From assembly GCA_035267205.1 (NCBI GenBank), contig DATFLZ010000203.1, positions 1-27,575 of the forward strand: 27,575 nt of DNA. Reading direction: 5' to 3'. Below the pieces are notes generated by a model that did not search any database, had not been told where the DNA came from, and was given only the letters and a program-made list of their open reading frames with translations. Source of the stretch: CAXMST01 sp035267205 (lineage in GTDB: Bacteria; Actinomycetota; Thermoleophilia; Solirubrobacterales; 70-9). Every line of letters starts with the position of its first letter. Position 1 is the first letter of the stretch. Shown one piece after another: positions 13,635 to 21,326 of this stretch. The position numbers and the translations under genes were made by a program.

Positions 13635-15893
13635 GTGCGAGAGTTCGGTGCGGTGAGGAGCATCAGGCGGCTTAGGGGGCTGTTCGCGGCGGGAGTCGTC
13701 GCAGCTGGCTGCGCGCTCGCGGCTCCCGGCATCGCGTCCGCCGCCTCGGGCGATCTGACCGCTCGCGGCAGCGCCAAGCAGGTGCAGGTCACCGGGGCGA
13801 CGCCGGGCAAGCGGATCAAGCTCCTGCGCCGCGGTGAGAAGGTCGACGCCGAGCGTGCCGGCGAGCTCGGCGGGGTCGTCTTCCGCAAGGTCGATCCCGG
13901 CGGCGGGTACACCGTCAAGGAGAGGGGCGCGGGGGAGACGAAGCGGCTGCGCGTCATCAGCGAGCGCTCGCGGCCGCCGAGCACGAAGCTCTACGACCAG
14001 GCCCTGCCGGCCGGCGGTTACGGCTACATGCGTACCCGCGACGGGACCAAACTCTCGCTCACCGTTCATCTGCCCGGCCCGGTCGAGGATGGTCCCTACC
14101 CGACCCTGGTCGAGTACTCCGGCTACGGATACGCCAATCCCGCCGGTCCTCAGAGTGGAATCGGGCCCGTCGCCGGGCTGCTCGGCTACGCGGTCGTCGA
14201 CGTCAACATGCGCGGCACGGGCTGCTCGGGTGGCGCCTTCGACTACTTCGAACCGCTGCAGGCCCTCGACGGCTACGACCTCGTCGAGACCGTCGCTCGC
14301 CAGCCCTGGGTGCTGCACGGGGAGGTCGGGATGCTGGGCCTCTCCTACGGCGGGATCAGCCAGCTGTTCGTAGCTGCCGAGCGCCCGCCGAGCCTCGCCG
14401 CGATCACCCCGCTGTCGGTGATCGACGACACCCAGACAACGCTCTACCCCGGCGGGATCCTCAACACGGGCTTCGCCTTCGAGTGGGCCCAGGACCGGGT
14501 CGACGACGCGAAGCCGGCCGGACCCGACAGCGGCCAGGCCTGGGCCTACAAGCGGATCCAGGAGGGCGACGAGGTCTGCGAGGCGAACCAGGCACTCCAC
14601 CCCGAGGCGATCGACCTGATCGCCAAGACCCGGCGCAACGAGTTCTACCGGCCGAAGGTCGCCGACCCCTTGAGCCCGGCGAAGTTCGTCGACAGGATCG
14701 AGGTGCCCACCTTCATGGCGTGCCAGTGGACCGACGAGCAGACCGGCGGCCACTGCCCGACCCTGGCCAAGCGATTCACCGGCACCGACCGGAAGTGGTT
14801 CACCTTCACCAACGGCACGCACTCCGACTCGCTCGATCCGGAGACCTTCAATCGCTGGTTCGACTTCATGGAGATCTATGTCGCCAAGCGCCGGCCGCAG
14901 CTCTCGCCCGCGATCAAGGCGAACGCTCCGGCCCTGTACTCCGCGCTGATGGGGGTCGGCGGCGTGCAGCTGCCCGACGACCCGATCCAGAATCAGCCCG
15001 ACCTCGCCTCGGCACAGGCAGCATTCGAGTCCCAGCCGCCGATCCGGATCCTCTTCGACAACGGCGCAGGCACGAAGCCCGGCAAGCCGCTGCCGGCGTT
15101 CGAGCGCTCCTTCCGGACCTATCCGCCGGGCAGGGCGAAGCCGCGCTCGTGGTTCCTCTCGGGTAAGGGCAAGCTGCTCGGCAAGCGGCGTGGGCGCGGC
15201 GCCGACCGCTTCAAGTGGGACCCCGGCGCCCGGCCGCCGACCAACTTCACGGGCGACACCGGTGGCGGCAAGAACGGCCTGTGGACCGACTCGCCCGCCT
15301 ACGAATGGAGCCAGAACCGCACCGGGCGCGCGCTCTCGTACGTGACCCCGAGGCTCGGGAAGGACCGGGCGGTGCTCGGAGCGGGAGAGCTGCAGGTCTG
15401 GATCCGCTCCGCGGCGCGCAACGTCGACCTGCAGGCGACGCTGACCGAGGTCCGTCGCGACGGCATGGAGACCTTCGTTCAGGGGGGCTGGCTCCGTACC
15501 GACGCCCGGAAGATCGACCGCGACGAGAGCAGCCTGACCGAGCCGGTGCCCAGCCTCCGCAAGCGGGACGCCAAGACCCTGCCGAAGGGCCGCTGGGTCA
15601 AGGTACGGATCCCCCTCTACTACCAGGGGCACGTGTTCAGAAGGGGGTCGAGGATTCGGGTGATCCTCTCGGCGCCCGGGGGCGATCAGCCGATCTGGGC
15701 CTTCGAGGAGGCCTCCCCGAACGGCCGCCCGTGGGTCGCCGCCGCCCGCAGCCGCAAGCACCCCTCACGCCTGGTGCTTCCCGTCGCCAAGGGGGTCGGG
15801 GCGCCGACCTCGCTGCCGCCCTGTCCGGGTCTGCGGGGCCAGCCGTGCCGCGACTACGTTCCGCTCGACAACCGCAAGTTCGGCCGGCGCTGA
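13635..15893 (+). CDS. secreted CocE/NonD-family serine hydrolase (X-Pro dipeptidyl-peptidase-like)
   Basis: 752 residues from GTG 13635; a second in-frame GTG at 13653 is an equally good start. Twin basic residues and a hydrophobic stretch (about 11-36) followed by SAAS indicate a signal peptide. A small beta domain (about 40-115) precedes the alpha/beta hydrolase (Peptidase_S15 type): S237 in GLSYGG is the nucleophile, D367 in QWTDEQTGGH the acid, H396 in TNGTHSDSL the base. The C-terminal third (about 495-740) is a jelly-roll PepX_C domain (ALSYVTPRLGKDRAVLGAGELQ is its start, split here by description; it ends with IPLYYQGHVFRRGSRIRV and LSAPGGDQPIW). Family members hydrolyse esters or amides such as cocaine, beta-lactam side chains or Xaa-Pro peptides. 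The substrate is unknown. The stop overlaps the DUF3089 start by one base (TGATG). Confidence 0.88.
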   Translation: MREFGAVRSIRRLRGLFAAGVVAAGCALAAPGIASAASGDLTARGSAKQVQVTGATPGKRIKLLRRGEKVDAERAGELGGVVFRKVDPGGGYTVKERGAGETKRLRVISERSRPPSTKLYDQALPAGGYGYMRTRDGTKLSLTVHLPGPVEDGPYPTLVEYSGYGYANPAGPQSGIGPVAGLLGYAVVDVNMRGTGCSGGAFDYFEPLQALDGYDLVETVARQPWVLHGEVGMLGLSYGGISQLFVAAERPPSLAAITPLSVIDDTQTTLYPGGILNTGFAFEWAQDRVDDAKPAGPDSGQAWAYKRIQEGDEVCEANQALHPEAIDLIAKTRRNEFYRPKVADPLSPAKFVDRIEVPTFMACQWTDEQTGGHCPTLAKRFTGTDRKWFTFTNGTHSDSLDPETFNRWFDFMEIYVAKRRPQLSPAIKANAPALYSALMGVGGVQLPDDPIQNQPDLASAQAAFESQPPIRILFDNGAGTKPGKPLPAFERSFRTYPPGRAKPRSWFLSGKGKLLGKRRGRGADRFKWDPGARPPTNFTGDTGGGKNGLWTDSPAYEWSQNRTGRALSYVTPRLGKDRAVLGAGELQVWIRSAARNVDLQATLTEVRRDGMETFVQGGWLRTDARKIDRDESSLTEPVPSLRKRDAKTLPKGRWVKVRIPLYYQGHVFRRGSRIRVILSAPGGDQPIWAFEEASPNGRPWVAAARSRKHPSRLVLPVAKGVGAPTSLPPCPGLRGQPCRDYVPLDNRKFGRR

Positions 15894-17026
15894 TGCGCGG
15901 GGCGAGCGTCGGCCCGTGGCTGGCCGTCCCGCTGGCGATCATCGTGCTCCTGCTTCTCGGGGCCTTCGCCGCGGGGGCGGATGCCGCCGGCAAGACCAAG
16001 TGGCTCTGCAGTCCCGCCGCTGCCGATGACCCCTGCCAGACCCCTCTCCGTAGCACGCTGCTCGCGCCCGACGGCACGGAAGCCGGGACGAAGGCGCCGG
16101 AGCGCTCCTCCCGCCGCCGGCTCGACTGCTTCTACGTCTATCCCACGGTCAGCGACCAGCCGACGCAGAACGCGAACCTGGATGTCGACCCCGAGCTCGA
16201 CTCGATCGCGCAGTACCAGGCCGCGCGCTACAACCAGCACTGCCGGATCTTCGCCCCGGTCTACCGGCAGGTGCCGCTGAAGGCGCTCAACGAAGGCGGC
16301 TTCACCGACGAGGCCCTGGCGATCGCCTATCGCGATGTCCGCCGCGCCTGGCGCGAGTACCGGCAGCGCCGTGGGCCGAGGCGGGGTGTCGTGCTGATCG
16401 GGCACTCGCAGGGCACCTTCATGCTCCAGAGGCTCGTCGCGGAGGAGATCGACCGCGAGCGGGCGGACCGGCGCCGGCTGATTGCCGCGATTCTGCTCGG
16501 CGGCGGCGTCACGGTCGAGAAGGGCAGCGACCGGGGCGGCAGCTTCCGTCGCGTGCGGGCGTGCGAGTCCGAACGTCAGCTGCGCTGCGTCATCGCCTTC
16601 GCCACCTTCGACGACCCCGTGCCGCCCGACGCGATCTTCGGTCGCGCCGCGACGCCCGGCGAGGAGGTGCTCTGCACGAACCCGGCGGCCCTCGGCGGGG
16701 GCTCGGGCCGGCTGCGGTCGCTGTACCCGAGCGAGCCGTTCGCGCCGGGCACGACGATCGGGCTCGCCACCGGCCTGGTCGGCCTGCCGACGCCGAAGGT
16801 GGGGACTCCCTGGATCGAGGCGAAGGGCCTCTACCGGGCCGAGTGCTCGCGCGACGACGGCGCCAGCGTGCTGCAGGTGGAGCCGCGGGGTGGCGCCCCC
16901 GACCTCAACGCGATCCCCGATCCGACCTGGGGCCTACACCTCGCCGACGCCAATATCGCGCTCGGCAACCTGGCGACGCTGGTCGGCAAGAAGGCGCGGG
17001 CCTACCGCCGCTCGCTGCGTCGCTGA
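15893..17026 (+). CDS. secreted DUF3089 alpha/beta hydrolase
   Basis: 377 residues; ATG at 15893 overlaps the previous stop by 1 nt (TGATG), giving tight translational coupling. A hydrophobic N-terminus (about 8-31) is a signal peptide or anchor. DUF3089 features are present: W37-L-C39 near the start of the mature protein, DCFYVYPTVSDQPT (78-91), and the nucleophile elbow GHSQG with S172 in VVLIGHSQGTFML. The late motif WGLHLADANIALGNL carries a His that could complete the triad. There are several Cys (C39, C48, C79, C117), as expected for an exported, disulfide-bonded protein. The family is described as lipase/esterase-like without an established substrate. With the CocE-type enzyme it forms a two-gene secreted hydrolase unit. 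Confidence 0.88.
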   Translation: MRGASVGPWLAVPLAIIVLLLLGAFAAGADAAGKTKWLCSPAAADDPCQTPLRSTLLAPDGTEAGTKAPERSSRRRLDCFYVYPTVSDQPTQNANLDVDPELDSIAQYQAARYNQHCRIFAPVYRQVPLKALNEGGFTDEALAIAYRDVRRAWREYRQRRGPRRGVVLIGHSQGTFMLQRLVAEEIDRERADRRRLIAAILLGGGVTVEKGSDRGGSFRRVRACESERQLRCVIAFATFDDPVPPDAIFGRAATPGEEVLCTNPAALGGGSGRLRSLYPSEPFAPGTTIGLATGLVGLPTPKVGTPWIEAKGLYRAECSRDDGASVLQVEPRGGAPDLNAIPDPTWGLHLADANIALGNLATLVGKKARAYRRSLRR

Positions 17027-17041
17027 GGCCGTCGTTCCGGC

Positions 17042-17902
17042 TCAGCCGCGGACCATGCCGCCGACCAGCATGCCCGACCCGAGATGGGCGCCGAGCACCG
17101 GGCCGACCTCGGTCCGGAACAGCGGCTCGGAGCCGAGGATCTCCCGGCCCTGATCGACGAGCCAGTCGGCATCCTCGGGCGACTGGGCGTGCTGCACGAC
17201 CCAGTCCGTGGCCTCCCGGTTGTGGAGCTCGACGAGGTACTCCTGCATCCGTCGGCGCGCGCGGGCGTGGGTCCGCACCCGGCCCACCGGCTCAATCTCG
17301 GCACCGAAGGTGAGGATCGGCTTGATCTGCAGCGCGCTCCCGAGCAGCGCCTGGGCGGCCCCGATCCGGCCCCCCTTCCGTAGGTACTCGAGCGTGTCGA
17401 GGCAGAACCAGATGTCGAGCTGTTCGCGTGCGCGCTCGACGGCGGCCAGCACCGCATCCGTATCCGCCCCGGCGTTCGCGGCCTCGGCAGCGGCGATGAC
17501 GAGGCACGCGAGCCCTGCCGCCCCGGTCGAGGCGTCGACCACCTCGATCCGGGCTTCGGCCCGGTCGGCGGCCAGCTCGCCGGCGGCCTCGCGGGCGCTG
17601 GCGCAGGTGCCGGACAGGGACTCGGCGATGTGGATCGAGACGATCTCGCGCCCCTCCGCGATCAGCGGCTCGTAGACGGCGCGGAAGTCGCCGACCGAGG
17701 GCTGCGAGGTCTTCGGGAGATCGGTGGTCTCGTCGAGCCGCGAGTAGAACGCGCGGAGGTCCGTGTAGCTGTCCTCGCGCTCGAGGTTGCCGCCCCAGCC
17801 GACGTAGAGGCTGACCTCCCGGATGCCGAGCCGCTGGATCAGCTCGGCAGGCATGTAGGTGGTCGTGTCGGTGACGACTGCGACATGAGGGCCCGTGCTC
17901 AT
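17042..17902 (-). CDS. DegV-family fatty-acid-binding protein (FakB-like)
   Basis: 286 residues; ATG at 17902 chosen because the protein fold begins right after it (VAVVTDTTTYMPAEL) and the longer frame adds only low-complexity sequence. DegV hallmarks: the first strand with TD-T/S (11-14), KTSQPS (64-69) and SLSGT (95-99), which in family structures hold the fatty-acid carboxylate, and the LEYLRKGGRIGAAQALLGSALQIKPIL region in the second half, described here in two parts (LEYLRKGGRIG and LQIKPIL). FakB proteins present fatty acids to the kinase FakA, which makes acyl phosphate for phospholipid synthesis; no FakA gene is in view. It is divergent from the copper protein gene with a 67-nt gap. 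Confidence 0.9.
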   Translation of the reverse strand: MSTGPHVAVVTDTTTYMPAELIQRLGIREVSLYVGWGGNLEREDSYTDLRAFYSRLDETTDLPKTSQPSVGDFRAVYEPLIAEGREIVSIHIAESLSGTCASAREAAGELAADRAEARIEVVDASTGAAGLACLVIAAAEAANAGADTDAVLAAVERAREQLDIWFCLDTLEYLRKGGRIGAAQALLGSALQIKPILTFGAEIEPVGRVRTHARARRRMQEYLVELHNREATDWVVQHAQSPEDADWLVDQGREILGSEPLFRTEVGPVLGAHLGSGMLVGGMVRG

Positions 17903-17969
17903 TGCCGGGGAGTATCCCGGATGGCGGCCAGTTTCGCGGCGAGTTGACCGATGCGCAACAATCCCGGTG

Positions 17970-19739
17970 ATGGAGAGGGTAAGAGTGGTCGCAGGGGGAC
18001 TACTGGCAGGTGTCGCTGTCTTCCTCGTGGTGGCCGCTCCGGCCGCCGCCATGAAGGGCGGCAAGGAGCCCACCCTCAGGGCCGAGAAGTATCCCGGCAC
18101 GACCACGTTCGAGTGCCGTACCGGGGCGATCCCGATTCATCCCGGCCAGAACCTGAATGACTTCGGCGGCACCAAGACCTGCCCGAACGCGGTCAAGGTG
18201 AGCGGTCCGGGCAGCGTCGCCGACTTCGCGCCCGGCTCGACGAAGAAGGGCTACATCACGCGATTCAAGCCGAGCATGGTCGAGATCAAGCCGAACGGCA
18301 AGCTCGTCACCCCAAGCGTCTGGGACCTGCACCTGCACCACGTCGTCTGGATCGGTCCCGGCCTCGGCCCGACCTTCGCGGCCGGCGAGGAGAAGACGAT
18401 CGCAAAGCTGCCCAAGGGCTATGGACTCAAGGTCGCGGGCGATGCCGACTGGACGATCAACCAGATGATCCACAACCTGACGGCCTCCGACAACCGGCAG
18501 GTCTACATCACCTGGAAGATCGACTGGGTGCCCGAGGCGGCCGGGAACGCGGCCGGGATCGAGCCGATCAGGATCAGGTGGATGGACGTCGCCGGCTGGC
18601 CGCAGGTCTACCCGGTCTTCGACGCCAAGAAGAACTTCGATCTCAACGACGACGGCAGGTACGTCTTTCCCGACGAGGTCCCGACGGATCCCAGCCTCCC
18701 CGGCTACTCGCAGCGCGAGCGGATCAGCAATGTGCGCGAGTGGAAGGTGCCGGCCGGCGGGGCGACGCTCGTCTTCGGCGCCGGTCATCTGCATCCGGGC
18801 GGCAAGAACGTCAACCTCGAGGTCTCGCGCGACGGCCCCGACCCCGGCACCGTCGACGGCGACAGCCCCGGGGAGACCAAGCGCCTGTTCCGTTCCCGGA
18901 CCAAGTACTACGAGCCGGCCGGCGCGGTCAGCTGGGACGTGAGCATGCGGGCGACCAGCCGCGACTGGCGGGTCAAGCTCAAGGAGGGCGACACCGCGCG
19001 GATCAACGTGATCTACAACGTCAAGAAGGCCTCCTGGTACGAGTCGATGGGCATCCTGCCGCTCGCCTGGAGCAGCGCCGACGACCCGCTCGCCAGGGAT
19101 CCCTGGGACGACGCGGCTGAGGTCAAGGCGATGTACAAGGACCGCGGGACGCTCACCCACGGGCGGCTCAAGGAGAACATCGACGCCAAGGCCCGCAAGA
19201 ACCTGAAGCTCCCCGACCCGCGCAAGCTCAAGTCGAGAAAGCGCGGCCTGCCGGACTCGGGGATCGACATCCGCAGCTTCGTCTACGACCGCGGCGGCTA
19301 CTCCGCCAACCGGGGGTTCCCGAAGCGGCTGATGCGCCCGCCGGTCGTCAAGCGCGGCGAGCGGGTGGAGTTCACCAACCTCGACGCGCTGATCACGATG
19401 CCGAACGAGGAGCAGGCCTGGCACAGCATCACCTCCTGCAAGGCGCCCTGTAACCGGGGGTCGGGCATCGGCTACCCGCTCGCCGACGGACCGCTCAACT
19501 TCGACTCCGGCCAGCTCGGCTTCGGGCGGGGAACGAGCAAGGAGGTCACGACCGGCTCGAACACCTGGAAGACGCCGAAGTTGAAGAGGCCCGGCAAGAC
19601 CTACACCTACTTCTGCCGCATCCACCCCTTCATGCGCGGCTCGATCCGCGTCAAGGGCAAGCGCAAGGGCGGCAAGAAGCGCGCGGAGAAGGCCGCCGAG
19701 GCCGCGATCTCCTCCGGCGCCTTCGACACCGTCGGCTGA
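17970..19739 (+). CDS. exported PHM-like copper protein fused to a C-terminal cupredoxin
   Basis: 589 residues; ATG 17970 (GTG at 17967 also possible). Signal peptide about 1-27 (AAPAAA). Residues 45-370 match the two-half layout of copper type II monooxygenases (PHM/DBM): H123-H124 (DLHLHHVVW) and H168 (NQMIHNLTAS) like the CuH site, H273-x-H275 (GAGHLHPGGKNVNLEV) and M360 (WYESMGILPL) like the CuM site. Residues 455-563 form a plastocyanin-like domain with H485 (AWHSIT), C549, H552 and M555 (YFCRIHPFMRG), the C-x2-H-x2-M loop of amicyanin. A DxNxDG loop (224-235) could bind calcium. The tail is Lys/Arg-rich. If active, the cupredoxin could feed electrons to the oxygenase. The cupredoxin call is firm; the PHM call is inference from spacing. 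Confidence 0.8.
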   Translation: MERVRVVAGGLLAGVAVFLVVAAPAAAMKGGKEPTLRAEKYPGTTTFECRTGAIPIHPGQNLNDFGGTKTCPNAVKVSGPGSVADFAPGSTKKGYITRFKPSMVEIKPNGKLVTPSVWDLHLHHVVWIGPGLGPTFAAGEEKTIAKLPKGYGLKVAGDADWTINQMIHNLTASDNRQVYITWKIDWVPEAAGNAAGIEPIRIRWMDVAGWPQVYPVFDAKKNFDLNDDGRYVFPDEVPTDPSLPGYSQRERISNVREWKVPAGGATLVFGAGHLHPGGKNVNLEVSRDGPDPGTVDGDSPGETKRLFRSRTKYYEPAGAVSWDVSMRATSRDWRVKLKEGDTARINVIYNVKKASWYESMGILPLAWSSADDPLARDPWDDAAEVKAMYKDRGTLTHGRLKENIDAKARKNLKLPDPRKLKSRKRGLPDSGIDIRSFVYDRGGYSANRGFPKRLMRPPVVKRGERVEFTNLDALITMPNEEQAWHSITSCKAPCNRGSGIGYPLADGPLNFDSGQLGFGRGTSKEVTTGSNTWKTPKLKRPGKTYTYFCRIHPFMRGSIRVKGKRKGGKKRAEKAAEAAISSGAFDTVG

Positions 19740-19745
19740 GCTGGA

Positions 19746-20321
19746 TCACGGGCGGCTGATCGCCCGCCAGCAACCGGTAGCGGCCATGGCGAGGGCGCCC
19801 TCGTCGAGCTTGGTCCCGCGCGCCGCGAGATGGACGGCCGGCGCCAGCCCCAGCTCGTAGAGCACCTCGGGCTGCAGCGGCAGCAGCATGGCCGCCATGT
19901 CGGGCGTCTCGGCGGCGGCGAGCAGCGGATCGTCCTCGATCTCGGTCGCCTCGCGGTGGAACGGGTCGGCGTAGGGGCTGCCGTCGACCTGGACGAGGAA
20001 CCGCGCCTCGTCTCGGTGCGAGCGCAGGTAGGCGAAGGCGGAGCGCCAGAGCTCGGTAAAGCGCCGCTCGGGGGTGTCGCCCGCGTCGATGCCCGCGACC
20101 GCCGCCTCGCCGAGCGCGCGTTTGCTCTCGAGATATGCGGCGAGCACCAGCTCGTCCTTCGACGCGTAGTGAACGTAGGCGGTGCCGGTGGCGACCCCGG
20201 CCCGCTCCGCCACTGCGCTCATCGAGGCGCCGTGGAAGCCACGCTCGGCGACCAGCGCGCGCAGCGCCGACCGGACCGCCGCCGCGCGGTCGGTGTCCGT
20301 CGTCGCGGCCGCCGGGCTCAA
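19746..20321 (-). CDS. TetR/AcrR-family regulator of the SDR operon
   Basis: 191 residues from a TTG at 20321 that overlaps the SDR stop by 4 nt (TTGA). The helix-turn-helix occupies about 10-57: AAAVRSALRALVAERGFHGA, then MSAVAERAGVATGTAYVHYASKDELVLA in two parts, a textbook TetR domain. The C-terminal helical domain (about 60-190) would bind an unknown ligand. It lies downstream of the SDR gene in the same operon and probably represses it through the palindrome at 21289-21306. The arrangement copies the R2lox operon: enzyme first, regulator translated by a 4-nt overlap, and an operator built on AACGTTCA. Confidence 0.9.
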   Translation of the reverse strand: MSPAAATTDTDRAAAVRSALRALVAERGFHGASMSAVAERAGVATGTAYVHYASKDELVLAAYLESKRALGEAAVAGIDAGDTPERRFTELWRSAFAYLRSHRDEARFLVQVDGSPYADPFHREATEIEDDPLLAAAETPDMAAMLLPLQPEVLYELGLAPAVHLAARGTKLDEGALAMAATGCWRAISRP

Positions 20322-21268
20322 GCGGCGACGCCCTCGCCGCTCCCCGCGCCGATCTCGAGCCGCTCGCCCGTCTCGCGCTCGGATACGGCCCAGAGCTTGT
20401 CGATCGCACCGCCCATGCCCAGGCGCCGGACGATCGGCTTGCGCACGGGCGGGCCGCTGTTGACCCACATGGGCCCGTAGAACTCGCCGCCGGAAGCATT
20501 CGGGTCGGTCGCCGCGCGCAGCTGTGAGAGCGCGCCGGTAGCGGGGTCCATGCCCGAGCTGGAGGACATCTTGTGGAAGAACTTTCCCCAGAAGTCCCCC
20601 TCGTTCTCCCTCGTCGTCCGGGCCTGCAGGTCGGTGTTCGAGAGCCCGGGATGGGCGATCAGACTCCGCGCCCCGACGCCGGCGGCCTCGAACTGCTTCT
20701 GCAGCCCGATCCCGAAGTGGAAGTTCGCGAGCTTCGACTGCCCGTAGGACTTCCACGGCCCGTAGCTGCCCTCCAGGTGGGGGTTGTCCGGATTCACGGC
20801 CCGGCCCATGTGGTGGGCGGTGCTGGTCACGCTGACGACCCGGGCCTGCGGGGCGGCGAGGATCGCGGGCATCAGCCTCGCGGTCAGTACCCAGTGGCCG
20901 AGGTGGTTGACGCCGAGCTGCATCTCGAAGCCGTCCTCGGTGCGGCGCTCGGGCATCGCCATCAGCCCGGCGTTGTTGACGACGATGTCGATGCGGTCGT
21001 GCTTGGCCAGCACCTTGCCGGCGGCCGCTCTGACCGAGTCGAGGGAGCCGAGATCGAGGGGAACGATCTCCAGCGAGGCCTCGGGCAGCCCGGCGCGGAT
21101 ATCGGCCTCGGCCTCGGCCGCCTTCTCGAGGTTGCGGGCCGCCATCACGACGTCGGCGCCTTTGCGTGCCAGCTCGCGCGCCGTCTCGAGCCCGAGCCCG
21201 CCGTTGGCGCCGGTGACGAGTGCGGCGCGCCCGTCGAGGTTCGGGATGTCGTCGGTGCTCCAGGACAT
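20318..21268 (-). CDS. short-chain dehydrogenase/reductase (retinol-dehydrogenase-like)
   Basis: 316 residues; ATG at 21268 with AAGGAG about 10 nt upstream. The NAD(P)-binding motif is T19-G-A-N-G-G-L-G26. N98-A-G100 stabilises the sheet (IVVNNAGLM), S148 lies in VSVTSTAHH, and the catalytic pair is Y174 and K178 (SYGQSKLANF). The R44 in MAARNLEK at the end of the second strand suggests NADPH preference. The longer C-terminal region (about 225-316, with GGEFYGPMWVNSG) resembles retinol dehydrogenase and protochlorophyllide-reductase-like SDRs of actinobacteria. It interconverts an alcohol and a carbonyl; the substrate is unknown. It leads an operon with a TetR regulator. Confidence 0.92.
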   Translation of the reverse strand: MSWSTDDIPNLDGRAALVTGANGGLGLETARELARKGADVVMAARNLEKAAEAEADIRAGLPEASLEIVPLDLGSLDSVRAAAGKVLAKHDRIDIVVNNAGLMAMPERRTEDGFEMQLGVNHLGHWVLTARLMPAILAAPQARVVSVTSTAHHMGRAVNPDNPHLEGSYGPWKSYGQSKLANFHFGIGLQKQFEAAGVGARSLIAHPGLSNTDLQARTTRENEGDFWGKFFHKMSSSSGMDPATGALSQLRAATDPNASGGEFYGPMWVNSGPPVRKPIVRRLGMGGAIDKLWAVSERETGERLEIGAGSGEGVAA

Positions 21269-21288
21269 GAAGGTGTGCTCCTTGTGGA

Positions 21289-21313
21289 TGAGTGAACGTT
21301 CATTCAGATGCTA
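21289..21313 (-). promoter_or_regulatory. TetR-type operator and -10 box upstream of the SDR gene
   Basis: TGAGTGAACGTTCATTCA (21289-21306) is an 18-bp palindrome with one mismatched pair and a perfect TGAACGTTCA core. On the minus strand it begins just after TAGCAT (21313-21308), a TANNNT-type -10 box. The site lies between the thioesterase stop and the SDR ribosome site. A dimer bound here would cover the transcription start. The core closely resembles the R2lox operator (CAAACGTTCA). Confidence 0.75.
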
Positions 21314-21326
21314 ACGGCTCCGACGC

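Noticed and set aside
11766..15761. A minus-strand open frame of 1331 codons opposite the FHA and CocE genes
   Set aside because: Only its last 191 codons (the nucleotidyltransferase) are real. The rest is antisense to well-recognised genes, reads as Arg/Asp/Gly/Leu low-complexity sequence, and runs through the Xre gene and operator. Long antisense frames are expected in very GC-rich DNA.
17943..17962. TTGACC and AACAAT as -35/-10 boxes for the copper protein gene
   Set aside because: The spacing is only 7 nt, far below the 16-18 nt needed.
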